Below are positions 1 through 12,886 of a DNA stretch of 64,000 bases, in pieces. Every line of letters begins with the position of its first letter. The first letter of the stretch is position 1. The stretch lies in assembly GCA_031772625.1 (NCBI GenBank), contig CM062815.1:124171977-124235976 (forward strand), in the 5' to 3' direction. The notes beneath the pieces were generated by a model, which searched no databases, was not told the origin of the DNA, and saw nothing but the letters and a program-made list of their open reading frames with translations. Made by a program: the position numbers and the translations under genes. Source of the DNA: Pinus tabuliformis (lineage: Eukaryota; Streptophyta; Pinopsida; Pinales; Pinaceae).

Positions 1-2596
1 CAATCCATCACAATCAGAGAGTGAGTGGCAAGTGGGTCCTGTCTTTGGCAGTTGGCACAACAGAAAGCTGTGTCGTCTCTGCCACAAAGTTGACAACGCT
101 GTGCTTCAATCACACAAATGTAGATTCCCTTTCAATCACAAAATTACAACGTTTCGATAAGATTGGAGGCTTGGGACCCGCTTTGAAAAATATAGCACTA
201 CCATTTAGGATTGGAATTTCAAAAGAGACTAGTCAGTCACAGTTTTTGATTTTTTTTCATAGTTAACCTAGAATTTTAACAGTTTTATAATTTTTTAAAT
301 GGTATTTAATAAACAAATCATTTCATAATGCCCGTCAAATTCCAATCATGCTACCATCAAAAGTCAAAATAATATAATAATGTTACTAATAAAAATAATA
401 TAATTAGGATACTTTTGTTGAGTTCAAGATATAACAATAGATTATGTGGTTGACAATCAAGGTACAATTAATATCATTTTGACATAAAATATAAACATTT
501 ATTTTCTATAATTTTTAACTTAATTTGAACAAAAAAATTTATAATTTTTTTTTTTAAGTTTACAATTTTATAATTTAATTTATTTAACTTTATATTAATT
601 AAATTTCGCATATGTTAAAATTTATTTTCAAACTATTTTATCATTTGTTAAATATTTTTCACATTGTTATAAATCATAACATTTGTAAAAGAAGTTTTAT
701 TTTATTTTTAATTTTATTAAAAACAATAATTTTAACTAAATTTACTAAATATATTATTTATTTATTTATTTAAACTTTCAAATCATAATTAAAAAAAAAA
801 ATCTATCATTAAAAAAACACTGGATTGTTTTTACTAATATGCTATCTCTATTCACAAAACTACAATAAACTTATTGTATCAATGTATAGCAAACCTTCAT
901 GAAATATTTACTTTCACATTCAAAATACAATGAATGATTCTTTATAAAAGATTAGAGTATATTATTTGTGCTAAACTATTTTATACGTTATGAATTAAAA
1001 TTGAAGAAATAAAATTTGTTGGACAAAAACAATTCTAAAAATATTCTTAATCACTTTTTTTAAAAAATTTATGTAATATATTCTATGGATTTAAAATTTC
1101 TATCATCTATTTAATAATTATTATCTAATAAGTATAATACTACAGTTCTTTAAATATTATTACTACATTATTACTTAATAAAATAAAATTATTGAAATTA
1201 AATTGCTGATCAAAAAATTAAAATGATTAAAATTGAATTACTTATCAAAAAAGTTTTTCAATAGAGAGTTTAGATACCTATCTTTTGCTTTTCTTGCTAA
1301 AATCCAAATAGGGAGGCCATCATTGAGCATTAAACCTTTAATCGAGTAGAAGAGGAATGTGATGTAATAGCCACAACAGGTAGGAGAGGAAGAGGCCGAG
1401 CATCATGTGATCCGGGAGTATCTGAAGGATTTCGTGTCTCCCACCCGGAATTCGTCTTTTGCTTTTCTATTCCAAGTGAAACCAAACAAATCAACTTAAA
1501 ACATCAACATCGACTAGACATGACATGCCCAATTAGCACATGGATATATCATCTGGTATTAGGAATGGAATTCGATGGCTAATATAAACTTAAAACATAA
1601 TTTGACCGTATATGACTTGAAATTTATGAATCGTCGTTTTTCCATATGGGTTTGGAATAGTGGAAAACGTATATGAAAATATCCTCAGTACTTATTTTAT
1701 TTTGCAATTTTTTTTTTTTTTTTTTGGGTTTACACAGCGTTTTTATGAAGCTTTCTTGGTAACATGTTTTGTATGATTCAGAGCTTGAGAATTTATTGTA
1801 AGAACTAATATTTAAGATTTAAAAGGCTATTTGAGTGTCTTTTGGTTATTTTGTTTTTTTTTCTATGTAATTTTTTTCACATAATTATGTTATAAAACAA
1901 TAATTTTAAATCAAATTTTTATTGGTGAAAGGTTAATTTATTATCATAACATCACTTTTCAAGAGCAAAGTTTTAAACACAACGTTTCTTCACCGCAAGC
2001 ATAAGAACCCAAAACATCAAAAAAAAATTGACGGATAAAATGAAATTCAAATTCCACCCATGTCTGGTAATTGTACTAAAATAAAAAATAACATCAAAAT
2101 AACTTCGACGACCTTTAGCCAATAAAATGCAACACACACCCTAAATTTACCCAACTAATAATCATTATCTACTAATCAACAATCATTATTTACATAAATT
2201 ATTTTATTTTTCTTTAAAAGAAAAAGTTTACATCTTTTTGTCTCATTACTCACTATATCACTTTGAACCCAGTTAGTTTTCCTTTGGATATCATGAAGTG
2301 TTGATATTTCATTTTTTTTAAAGAAAGTCTCGACCATGCTGAGTCACAAGTCTAAGTATGATGTTTGATGGTTAATAATTTTTTTTTAAATTAACTACTG
2401 GTAATTTTTAATGTTTAACTTTAAAAATTATTAAAGTGTTTTTTAAAAATTGTTACCATGTAATTAGTTTAAAAGTTTAAGTGTCTTATTTCAATTTATT
2501 GACATCTGTTCTATGTTACCCATGAAATTTGGTAACACTCACAATTCACCAATTTTGATGGGCATCATAGTTAACATTTTGTAGTCAAAATAAAAC
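1..2596. other. AT-rich intergenic DNA, no gene recognised
   Basis: Mostly A/T-rich sequence with long homopolymer and TTTA/ATTT runs and no reading frame with a recognisable domain. An 81-codon frame at 21-266 has no motif, and its composition changes at about 250 where the AT-rich tract begins. A less AT-rich islet at about 1290-1470 stands out by base composition and could be the remnant of an older insertion or exon. I cannot assign it. Confidence 0.6.
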
Positions 2597-3360
2597 AAAT
2601 CAATAATTCAAACCAATTTTTATTAATTAATTCTTTGGATTGATTAATTGTAAATACGAATGTAACATAACATTAATATGGTTGTGTTGAATTAACATAT
2701 CTTAAATCTTCATGTTAAAGAATCAAATAAAGAAAATATCCTAATTAAAAATCTATATTATTTATTTAAATCAAATTAGTGGATATTACTTTTCACTAAA
2801 GTTATAGAAAATGATATATATATAAAATGTAATTATAGACAAATAACATCACTGCTAGCTATATAAACATGACACATATTAAAAGTAAATAAATATATAA
2901 AGTTAATGATTATATGAAATTATATAGTAATAAATTTTAAGAATCATGAAAAAATATATTTAATGTAAATAAGTAATTGTAAATACTAATATATCTTAAA
3001 TTAATAATTCACCAATTATTTTCATGAATCACATCTTTCAATCAACATAAATCAAATCAATAATTCAAACTAATTTTTATTAATTAATTGTAAATATAAA
3101 CCTAACATTGATATGGTTGTGTTGAGTTAACATATTTTATCTATCTTAAGTAATCAAATAAAGCATCTATATATATATATAGATATATAATCAATTGATA
3201 TTATTTTTTATTCAAGTTAAATTAGAGAAAGATATGCTGAAAAAAATTGTAATTAACTAATTTTTATTGATTAACTCGCTGACTAATTGTAAATATGAAT
3301 ATAACATAAAGTTAATAAGGTTGTCAATATATTTTATTAGATATTAAAATTTAATAACTA
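2597..3360. repeat. Degenerate direct repeats, about 460-bp spacing
   Basis: A block starting AAATCAATAATTCAAAC at 2597 recurs at about 3055 with the same order of landmarks: TTTTTATTAATTAATT, then TAATTGTAAATA, then ATATGGTTGTGTTGA, then a stretch near AATCAAATAAAG. A third, shorter version of the TAATTTTTATTGATTAA / TAATTGTAAATATGAAT part begins near 3260. The copies have many substitutions and indels, so this is an old local duplication. Confidence 0.6.
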
Positions 3361-3630
3361 TATATAAATAAGACTTTTTAAATAAAATTAAGAAAAAAAT
3401 GCTCACAAGATCCTAAAAACTAATAACTAATTATCATAATAGTTATTAGTTATAAAAGTAATACATAAATAAAACAAATTTAACAAAGCTAAGAAAAAAA
3501 AACTTAAGAGTTAGTAACTATTTATTCAAATAAAATTATTTTAACAAAATTAAGAAATAACTCACACCATTCTAAAACCTAATAACTAAATAATAATATA
3601 ATGACTATATAAAATACGAGAAAAAATATA

Positions 3631-3876
3631 GATCCCCATGGTCCAACCCCACGGATGTATTCGTCCTCAATAACTCGGATGATATTTGATTATTGCCACA
3701 TTTATTCTGATGAATATGATATCTATTTATTCAATGTGGATTATAAGGATCTCAAAGAAAATAGAAATCCCCATGGCCCAACCACACAGATCTCTGTGTC
3801 CTCAATAACTCATGTGGTATTTGATTATTCCCACATTTATTCCGATGAGTATGACATCTTTATTTTATTGAATTGA
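3631..3876. repeat. 135-bp tandem duplication
   Basis: The stretch from 3631 is repeated at an offset of exactly 135 bases, checked at two landmarks: CCCCATGG near 3635/3770 and CCTCAATAACTC at 3665/3800. Since 135 is 45 codons, a plus frame crossing both copies repeats SSIT..(I/V)FDY.HIYSDEYDI. The only frame is 73 codons and matches no family I know, so I treat this as a DNA-level duplication, not a gene. Confidence 0.8.
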
Positions 3877-4224
3877 ATTTATATTCATCTTAATAATGTC
3901 AACCGGCTTCTCAATAATGAAGAGAAGAGGGTCTACATGGCTTTGCGATTAAGTTTAACTAGTTTGTAGTAATTGGATTAACATTTTACGTCATGTAAAT
4001 TTCATAGTGAAGTTCTCATGGTTATTTAAAAAAATTTAAAACTAAAGTGATAGAATCACTCAACTATATCTATATTTTTTCGTTAATGGTTGTTTAAACA
4101 ACCAATGATTTGATTCACCAAAGTTTGAGATTGAGGATTCTTTCACCGAAATTTATGCTAATATTTAGTAGCAGTATTATAAACCCTAGATGCAACAATT
4201 AATTTATGAATAATTTAAGCATAA

Positions 4225-4735
4225 TTTGAATGAGGTTTAGTGAAAAAAAAATGAATTGAAGTCATTGGTATATAAAGATATATAACATTTTGAATAAGGT
4301 TTATTGAAAAGAAGATGTCGTATATAAAAAAAAGATGTCATATATAAAGCGAGATTATATTTTGAATGAGGTTTAGTGAAATGAAACTTGAAGTTGTTAG
4401 TATATAAAGAGATATTTTATGGAAAAGGAAATTTTTATATAATTTATTTTATGGAAATAAAAAATTAGAAGAATAAGATATTTTATGCAAAAGGTTTTGA
4501 AAGTGAAAATGATGTCGAAAAACTGAATAATTTAAGCATATTTTGAATGAGGTTAAATAAAATAAAATTGAAGTAGTTGGTATGTGAAGAGATATTTAAC
4601 ATATGATGAGATATTTAATTTATGGAGAAAAAAACTTTTATATCATTTAGTTTATGGAAATAAAAAATTAGTTCTAAAATAAGAAATTTTATGAACAAGG
4701 TTTCGAAAGGAAAAATATTTCAAAAATTTATGTAA
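4225..4735. repeat. Degenerate tandem repeats of 135-180 bp
   Basis: Units start with TTTGAATGAGGTT at 4225, 4361 and 4542, with a partial start (TTTGAATAAGG) at 4288. Later landmarks recur in order: TTGAAGT..TTGGTAT, AGAGATATTT, TTTATGGAAATAAAAAATTAG, then AAGGTTT(T/C)GAAAG. Unit lengths differ by indels. There is no coding signal. Confidence 0.7.
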
Positions 4736-7700
4736 CACATTTAAGTTCAGTTTAGAGAGATTATATTTCTTAGAGCATAATTTTTTTTATTAGTGTAAAC
4801 TTTGAAAACAGATTTATAATTTGACAGATTTAAATATGGAAAAAACTACATTATTGCTATTCATTTTAAGTAAACATTGATAAAATGTTTTAACCAACTT
4901 CTTGGATAAAAATAATATTTTTCAAAAATATGATTAGTCTATAAAATGAACTTTTGATTTCTTATAGTAGCACATAGACTCTACAAAGGTTTTATGGATG
5001 ATTATTTATAGGTTATTGTTAAATTGTTTCCTAGATGCATAGTTGAGCTTAATGGTCTCCAAGTGTGTAATTGTTATCTAAAATCACCCACCTTCACCAT
5101 CATCTTAATTTTGTTAATCCCATATACTTTCAAGAATATACAAAATGTAGGTAATAATTTATTAAAAAATAAAATAATTATTTGTAAAACATGTTTATAT
5201 TTATAATAAATCTTTTGTTTAATTAATAAAAGAAATACAAACTCTTTTATCATTTGATGGAGGTAAGTCAAAATTCTCTACATGCAATGTAATAGAAACT
5301 ACATATCATGGAACCATAAGTAACATAGTAGCATAGTTGATACTGAAGTCTTAATTCACAAGAAATATAATTGTTTTTTTAGTTTTTAATTTGCAAGAAA
5401 TATAAGTGGAATGTAAGAAAAAATTATGCAACAACTAAACCTTTGAATGACACAACAAAGTAATCATTTTTGCATAATACTTGTCATACATGGATCTAGG
5501 TGCAAAGATTTGGATTGCATGCTTCACTAGGCTATCATAATAATCTTATGAGTAGTTATTATATCACTCATGGTTCAAGTTCATTTAGTTCTTTGTAAAT
5601 CAACTACACAAAATCATTAAGATAAGGTCATAAAGATTGAATTCATATAAATCCATACATAAAATTGAATTAAATGCTTTTGTAATCACTTGGTTTAGGC
5701 TAATGATTAAGTAATATATTTTTTCATATCTTTTTACTAAACTTGTGTGGCAGGTACTATGCTGCCATGCATCCCTTGTTCTCTAAGGGTTTTATAAGGC
5801 CACGTCACTCCATACAAAAAATTATGACAAATACTCATCCATGGCTTCATCTAGTGCACATAACATATTTATTGGATTAATAAAGGTCAAAATGTTTAAT
5901 GGTCTCCGTAGCTCCTTGGGAAATATTTGAAGGAATTACATTGTTTACAAGATAAAGCCATGTGGTGGCATGCTTGAAGCCAGACCATACGCTAAGCACG
6001 TGAACACATACCATGGACAATGACTATTTATCTTGAGTTATTTGATGATGGTGATTTGGTTTCAGAACGGTAAGGGTAATTGTCTGCCTTTTTCTCCTCT
6101 ATTGGTTGCGTCATTTTCTTGCTTCCTACTTACAGAGTGAAGATCTGAAACTGCGAGGAAAACTAGGATAGGAAGGTGTGCCCCTTTTCCATAGATCTAC
6201 TAAGAGGTTTTTTATTTTTCTTCTATTTTTTTTCGAAAGTGCATGCATATATACTTATCAACAAGCCCAAGTCCCATGCTAGGTTATCATAGACCATGTG
6301 GTTCTCCCTATTTTCTATGTTGTTTCTTACTGTTATAATTTTTTATATACATACACTATCTAGGTTTTCTCATGTAATTCTGATTTTTTTCATTCTCCTT
6401 TGCAGATTAAAGCGAATGCCTCTTTTAAGGTCTCGGTTGTGGATGGTAGAATTTTTTTTGTGGCATCCGGTTCTACCCTTCCCTAGTAGGGCTTACTAGT
6501 ACATGGTGCTTTGGCTAGCATCAATAAAATTTTATTTAAAGTTTAATTGTTTCTTTCAAAATCTTTCCTCCTCCAACTCTCATATTGAACTTCCACACTT
6601 TGTTTCACTTTGATAGTGACAGGGCATTCGACTTTTCTTCTAGTCATCCACTTGTGTTCTTATCTTTTTAAAATTTATTTGAGATAATATCTTCCCCGTT
6701 CTCCCAATAGTGTCAGGTTCTAATTTATTGTTAAATTTTCCTTGGGTTAGCTCTAAATCCTTCCTTGGAGCAATAGTTCAATGTTTCTTATTATCAAGGT
6801 TTTACAGTGCATTTACAGGTTGTGACTCTCTATGAGTCGGTTGATCCTTCTCAAGCTTGTTACCCTGTCTTCGAATGGAATGTTTTATTAACCTGTTGAA
6901 TTGATCCACCTTTAGTTGGAAATCAACTAGTTGTGGGTTTGACACTTGTAAAACATAAACCCCATGTAAATTTATTTGCTTATTTTCAAGGTGTTGCCTA
7001 ATTGATTTGCAAATTCATACTGCATGAAATATTTTGTTAAGGTTCTCTAGAAACTCTTGTGATATTTATTTAGCCTATATCGATGTTAATGTGCCACAAA
7101 TCCATTTTTTTATCCTTTTCATCATGGCCCTTGATGGTTTTGTTCTACATGATTGCGGCTAGGGTTCGATCAACTGAGAAACCTGTCTTCAGGTGAACTT
7201 GTTCTTATTCTTCTAGATAAAAATAATCCATTTTTTTGTCTAGATTTAAACCTAATATATATCATGTGTGCTTGTATACCTATAGGTTATTTACAACCCT
7301 TTCAATTCGTTCTTTTACGCATATGCTTTTACGAAGACAATAAGAGTTTGAAGTTTAAACATTTCATTGCTAGTTATCATGGTACTCCAACAATAATATC
7401 TCATCCTTCTTCCTTCGCTGATTGATAAGGGGTCTCAAGGAAAAAATGGTGAATCCCTTCTCTACCAGGAGTATCATTAACATTACATGCAATTTATTAA
7501 TGTTTATTATTTAATATAGAAAAATGGGATGGCTTCAGACCTTGAATTTACTGTACCTAATGATGATATTAGTCTTTGTTAGAATTTTTTTAATGATGTC
7601 TATCCTACCCATAACCCATATTTATTTAATACTTCTAGGCTTGTTGTACATTTTCCAACTAGTATATGATGAATATTTTGACCTTTGGTTCTTGTAAACC

Positions 7701-8430
7701 TAACTTATATTTCTTTTTGAAAAACATGGTTTAAAATTTATGGGGGAAGATTCCCTTGTATAGTACTTAGACTTTATTCTACTTATACTGTCCTTTTAGG
7801 CAACCAAAATAAACTTGCTAGTTTTGTTGTTACTTTAGTCATATTTCCTATTGTATATGAATTATTGTCATAGTATTGGATCTTCTTTCTATTATCATAG
7901 GTTTTTTGAATTAGTATTACATTACATCTTCATCATTGTATGCATAAAATTAGTTACACACAACCTATTTTGAAATTAGTTATAGACAAACTTACATAAA
8001 GCTAGTTATAGATAGTCTTTTATAAAATTTGTCATGAGCAGTCCTTGTATACAAAAGATAATGTTCCTGACTACTAACTTCAAAGTTTCAAAACATATTT
8101 ATCTTATGAGGGACTTGGACTTCTCTCATGGTAGGAATTTCTTGGGTGTTCCAGGGTTTCTGTCACCAAATTGCCTTCAAACTACTAACCCTCGTACACA
8201 TTTTTAATGATCTATAGATATATCAAATTATTTGTTCTTATCTAAACATAATCTGTAACATAACCAGAACATTCTACCCATGTGTCTACACAACATTCCC
8301 AGTTTTTATTTCTCATACTATAAATAATAAATAACTACCATTATCTATTTCGCATTCCTATTTTCTGAATATAGTCATTGATTTCCACAAACAGATACAA
8401 GTAGAGTAACTAATATACACCTTATCTGAA
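4736..8430. other. No gene recognised; low-complexity and unassigned old DNA
   Basis: AT-rich to about 5300, then more mixed composition. Short frames here (for example 5024-5206 plus, 5074-5271 minus, 6296-6499 plus, 7153-7425 plus) have no recognisable motif. The part from about 6060 to 7560 is slightly richer in G and C and may be a decayed mobile element, but I could not match any of its six frames to a family. Confidence 0.5.
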
Positions 8431-8970
8431 TTACTTGAAAATACAATAGGAGCAACCATGGTGCATGAATATGTTCACATTGAAAGCCTCCCTAACTATC
8501 ATAATATTCAATAAGTATTTGTCTATTTCCATACCACTCTTTGAGAGGCAGTCTACTTCTCCATTTTTATCCATGTAGACATTGTTGAAGGAGATGCAAG
8601 AAAAATTAGAAGAATTTGAAAATTGAGTTGGCATATTTTGGAGTCGTGCCATTCTATTCAACCAATTTATAATAAGAATATAATCTCCATATATATTGAA
8701 GTGTGTCATTCCTTTTTAGACATTAAGTTTCAAAATAAGTATGAGGATTATATGCTCAAGTGATTTGTTTGTGGCCTTTCCAAGGCCTACCATAAAAAAG
8801 ACATATGATGAGAAAATGAATAACATATTTTTCTACCACCCCACCTTTTTAAGGAATTCCTTGAGCTTCTCCATTAAAGAATCCCCAAGGAATAGAATTT
8901 TGGATTTGATTAAGAGGAGGTTTTGTTTTGGGATCTAATTTTTTGAAGGCCTTGAATTGGTCCACAATTA
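8431..8970 (-). pseudogene. RNase H (RVT_3-type) domain of LINE fragment 1
   Basis: The start is marked by IPWGFFNGEAQGIP at about 8900, matching the FFDGA..G opening of the RVT_3 RNase H domain that ends many plant LINE ORF2 proteins. The usual first catalytic Asp reads as Asn here. A 92-codon open stretch (8431-8709) then carries YGDYILIINWLNRMARLQN, matching the GDS..VI.W.NG....N strand-helix segment, and later KNGEVDCLSKSGM, matching (R)E.N.EAD.LSK.G. The last Asp of the family is present. Stops separate these segments, so it is not functional. Confidence 0.75.
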
Positions 8971-10320
8971 CAAGGTTGTTGATGGCAGTTTTTAGCATGG
9001 ATGCTTCTCCATTTTCAAAGATGACTTTATTTTAGTCTAGCTAAATACCCCAAATGATGGAGAAAGGGAGAGATATGTGCCTCTTGTTGACATTTTCGTA
9101 GAACCCAATTTTTAGAGATTCCTCAAAAGTTGGCCCCTAACAAATGTATTTTTGACTAATGGGCATGTTTATGTCCTCAAAAAATAGTTTTTAAAATGGA
9201 CGATATAAAAATAGATAGTGGGCAGATTCAACTTCCTAGAACTATAAGGCACAAGGACTTGGTCTAATGAAAATTATTTCTTGGAGATTGTCCCATGTGG
9301 GGACTTTGTTTCTCAAGGATATCCGCGTGAATGATTCTTATTTTGTAGGCATTTATAGCATCACACTTCCCCACCACTAATGATTTTGTCCCTAGACATT
9401 TTCTTGGTCTACAATGAAGTATCCTAATTTAGGATAATATTCACTAGTTTTGGTAAATGGCCTAATAGTTAAGGCTAGATAATTTGATAGAGAGACCAAA
9501 TAAGTGAGAAATTCCTTTGTAAAATTATTCCATTTCTTCACGGGGTTAATTTTATGATCTTTTTTAATATACTTAAAAAGTGTCAGTGTTTTTCCATTCT
9601 CCGTTATCATCTTTTTACAATTTTGTTTTAGTCTGCATAATATTTGTCGTTGTTAATGATAACTATAAATGAATTGATCTAAATTTGATCACTATATAAT
9701 TTTTTCATCCATTCGGATGCGTTCAAAGTGGAAAAACTAAAGGAATCAACTAACACGAGCAATTTTATTAGTGGGATCTAGTTTGGAGAATTTGGGTTAA
9801 AAACCTTCGGGGACTAGTTTGAAGCCTTAAATGACATTTTTGGTGAAAAATTATTCCACTTTAGCATGGGGCACCTTGATGCTATTCAACACCGGAAGAT
9901 ATTTCCAACAATGTAATAATCATGATATTTGGAGTTCATATGTAAAAGCCATGTCTCCTCAAAGTTGACCTATCATGATTGACCACCATAATTCAAGAGG
10001 ATTCCATGTCATCCCCTCATGGAAAAGGGGCTAGCCACTTGCGAACTATGAAGAATATTATATAAGGGTAATGTTGTAACTCATGTTGAGTGGGTCAAAA
10101 TTAACCCCTATTTGATTATCAGGTTGTGCTATAATTGATCCATTGGGAGGAAAATTACTTCCATTCTATTTGCTAGCATTTTAATTGAGTGTGGAAATAA
10201 AGATAACGTAATAGAGTTGGGTTCATGTTTAGTAATGTCCCATAGGTGATAAATAGTAGGGAACTCCATAGAGATTATCCTTTGTACTTGCATCATTTCC
10301 ATCCTAGAAAAAGAGAGCAA
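8431..10320 (-). mobile_element. LINE fragment 1 (L1-type, plant), 3' part
   Basis: Read on the minus strand, this is the end of a plant L1-type LINE ORF2. From about 9300 to 9000 the frames give a zinc-finger/RT tail region with the hallmark I.WGI.LD.NKVIFENGE, which in intact plant LINEs reads WGIWL.RN..IFE. This leads into an RNase H domain. The more upstream stretch 9620-10320 keeps short LINE-like pieces only and is tentative. Many stops and frame changes are present, so it is a dead, 5'-truncated copy. It lies on the same strand as LINE fragment 2 but differs from it in sequence, so they are probably independent insertions. No poly-A tail or target duplication could be defined. Confidence 0.7.
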
Positions 10321-11039
10321 AGCAACCTCACCTTCTACTTGACTTTTCTCTCAAAAGGGTTTCTAGAGCATATCTTGGTGTTCATTGTATTTTATGAGTG
10401 ATTTTATTTAGTGGTTCTATATTTTCCAAATATTATCTATTGCATGTATAAACAACAAAACAATACTAACAAATATGGAAATATAAAAGGAATTAACCCT
10501 TACTACTGTAAATTTCAGTTATTTTCATAAATCTATTGTAACTAACTATCTAATAAAATGTCTATAACAATTTACTAATCATAAATTTATGTAAAAAACA
10601 TTTACTATATACATTTATTATCAAATTTCAAACTATTATTATTATTATTATTATTATTCAGGAGAGAAAAAAAACAACTATTTTCTATTGAATAGAAAAG
10701 AGTTTACATAATTCAAAATATTCCACCAAGTAAGTTTGTACCATGTTCACCATTATCTGAAACCATCAAAATATAACTAGATCTAAATATGGGAATAATA
10801 ATGTCTGGGTATGTGCAACATCCATACTAATAAGAAGACTATAGATCAATGATATTTGAAGTTTGAGTACCCCATAGATATTTTCATATCAAAATATCAC
10901 ATAGTAAAGATCATCATCAAGATATTGCATCAAACAGAAAAAAAAAAAAAAAAAAAAATTGCATGTAGATATTTCATGGGCATGTATCATTGACTAGCAA
11001 ATGAATATATTTCCAAAGTCCATCTTTCTTCCCTTTGAA
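10321..11039. other. Spacer between the two LINE fragments
   Basis: AT-rich spacer holding an (ATT)n tract at 10635-10658 and a 21-base A run at 10938-10958. The A run is on the plus strand, so it is not the 3' tail of either minus-strand LINE. No coding signal. Confidence 0.5.
10635..10658. repeat. (ATT)8 microsatellite
   Basis: Eight perfect ATT units, read directly. Confidence 0.95.
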
Positions 11040-11460
11040 AATGCAGAGTAGAATATGCACCCTAGGTGTTGGTGAAGCCCTCTCTTAGATAGCTCGCCAG
11101 AAATCGAATTTTTCTCATGATCATAGATTTGGGCGAAAGACAAATCCAAAAATTCCTACTGAATCTCTTTAATACACTCTATCTAGTTGATGAGATTGTT
11201 GGGATTGAGATTTTTCCATCCCTAGACCCAATCAATGGCCACATTTGAATCGCTGAATATCACCATTTTGTTAATGGAGAACCATCTTGCAAAAAATAAA
11301 ACTCCCCAAAGAGCAAGGATCTTTGTGTGAGTGTTAGTTACCTATCCACAATTGCACATAAAATGATAATAAATATCAAGATGAATAATAATATATATCT
11401 TGCATCCACAGTTCCCACTATAGGCAACCCCATAAAAAAATGGCAGGGAATCTATTCCCA
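11040..11460 (-). pseudogene. RNase H (RVT_3-type) domain of LINE fragment 2
   Basis: The minus strand reads NTHTKILALWGVLFFARW, then MVIFSDSNVAIDWV, then LSFAQIYDHEKNS and GELSKRGLHQHLG. These correspond to NN.AE..AL..GL..A, the GDS..VI.W catalytic strand, and the I.R..N..AD.LSK.GL end. The catalytic Asp of the DS strand is kept, and several stops interrupt the domain. Confidence 0.8.
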
Positions 11461-12068
11461 AAGGTTAAACATTTGGGTGAATATTTCATTCTTCTAAAAT
11501 GTCAGGGGACCACACTCATTGAAGAATGTTGTAATGGAAAATCAACACTGCCAAATATCCCAGCTTGTACCTTAAAAAATACGAGCATTTGGAAATCACC
11601 ATATACCCAAAAAAATGAATAATGGAAGGGAATACCATTCTTTGTGTGCATTGTACCAATTTTTTATGCAGACATCAATACATTGTATCCCAAGTAGCTC
11701 GAATCCTAAGAATATCCAGAACACCGAGCTAGATATTTTAAGAAATTGGTCGTTTTAAGAACAAATATACCACATCTTCACCCTTAGAGAAACATATACG
11801 CATCACCTTGGACCATTGAAGCCACACTTGTAAAAATTACCCCACGTAAATATTTTATTTCTCCACAGAAGCCAACAGAAACATTTGATTATTAATGGAT
11901 AATTTCAATTCCATATTTTATTAATAAACCCCGAGGATTCCCTGTTATGTATGATCGATGTGATATGTCCATATGCCTCCTAAATGATAATTTGTCCATT
12001 TTTGGTGCATCCATTCCATTGCATAGAATCTTCCTTCTCTTTTAAAAGGATGTTATGTAGGAATCCCA

Positions 12069-12886
12069 CTATGCAGCCAACATACCATAAAGACCAAGTT
12101 GTCTATAATAGCACCATGAAAAAGATAATCCATGTGTATCAAGATTTAGGAAGATCTGATTTAAATAATAAATTCCCATGTTATGTATGTGATGAATGAG
12201 ATGAAATGGAAAAATATGATTCCCTTCCAAGCCCCTGATGGGATCTAGGCTGATTTCCATCTCATTATTGACCCCAAGTTGCCACTTTAGATTTCCAATC
12301 AACCGATATTTAATCTTCATCATGCTAGTCCAAATGGATGAGGAAAAATTTGTGGACACAACCCTATTCTGAACCCATAGAGGAAAAATTTTCAAATGTT
12401 TTGCAACAATAATACTTTCCCAAATACCAGAATTATTGAGTGCATGACAAAGAATCTTCATCAACAAAGCTCGATTTAAGTATTCTATATTTAATATGCC
12501 CCAACCACCAACCTCCTTCTTTCTAGTAATGATTTCCCGATGAACAAGATGTAATTTTGGAGGACCCTTGGAACCTGCCCACATAAAATTAGAAATCATT
12601 ACATTAATCTTGTTGATAATAGTCTTTGGAAAAAGGAAGAGATGCATCTAGAATATATAAATACTTTGAAGCACTAATTGGATGAGAATCAACCCACCCC
12701 CCATAGTAAGCTATATATGTGATCACATAGAAAACGTACGATAAAATTTCTCTAATAACCAATTCCAATCCTCATTTTTATGATTATTAGGTTTCAAAAA
12801 CAAACCCTAATACTTGAATCCATTTTTTAGTGGGGTGACATTGATCACGAAAATATTGGATATATGCACAATGGATCATGTAACAA
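12069..12886 (-). pseudogene. LINE reverse transcriptase C-terminal part
   Basis: A 192-codon open frame (12069-12647) carries the post-palm signature of plant L1 LINEs: IINKINVMISNFMWAG, then LVHREIITRKKEVGGWGILN, then N.ALLMKILCH. These match K.I..F.W.G, W..I...K..GGLGI.NL and FN.ALL.KW. Upstream, at about 12840-12650, are GFKY*GLFLKPNNHKNEDW and LTMGGGLILIQLVLQSI, matching FKYLGF.L......DW..L and LS.GGR..L...VL.S. The catalytic YADD segment is not in the window. Confidence 0.9.

Larger units (their letters stand above)
11040..12886 (-). mobile_element. LINE fragment 2 (L1-type, plant), RT tail to RNase H
   Basis: The minus strand gives, from high to low coordinates, the end of the RT domain (12886-12069), a zinc-finger RT-linked region (about 11800-11460, with GEDVVYLFLKRPIS) and an RNase H domain (about 11460-11040). 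This is the order of a plant L1-type ORF2 C-terminus. The copy is 5'-truncated or cut at 12886, exactly where a TGTAACAATCCC terminus of other repeat DNA begins. Scattered stops and frame changes mark it as dead. Its sequence is clearly different from LINE fragment 1. Confidence 0.85.

Noticed and set aside
21-266. 81-codon plus frame at the window start
   Set aside because: No motif, no family match and no support for a start or exon structure.
6296-7425. Plus-strand frames at 6296-6499 and 7153-7425 as a gene fragment
   Set aside because: No recognisable domain in any frame, and the composition resembles surrounding non-coding DNA.
10938-10958. 21-base A run near the LINE fragments as a possible poly-A tail
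   Set aside because: It is on the plus strand while both LINEs are on the minus strand.
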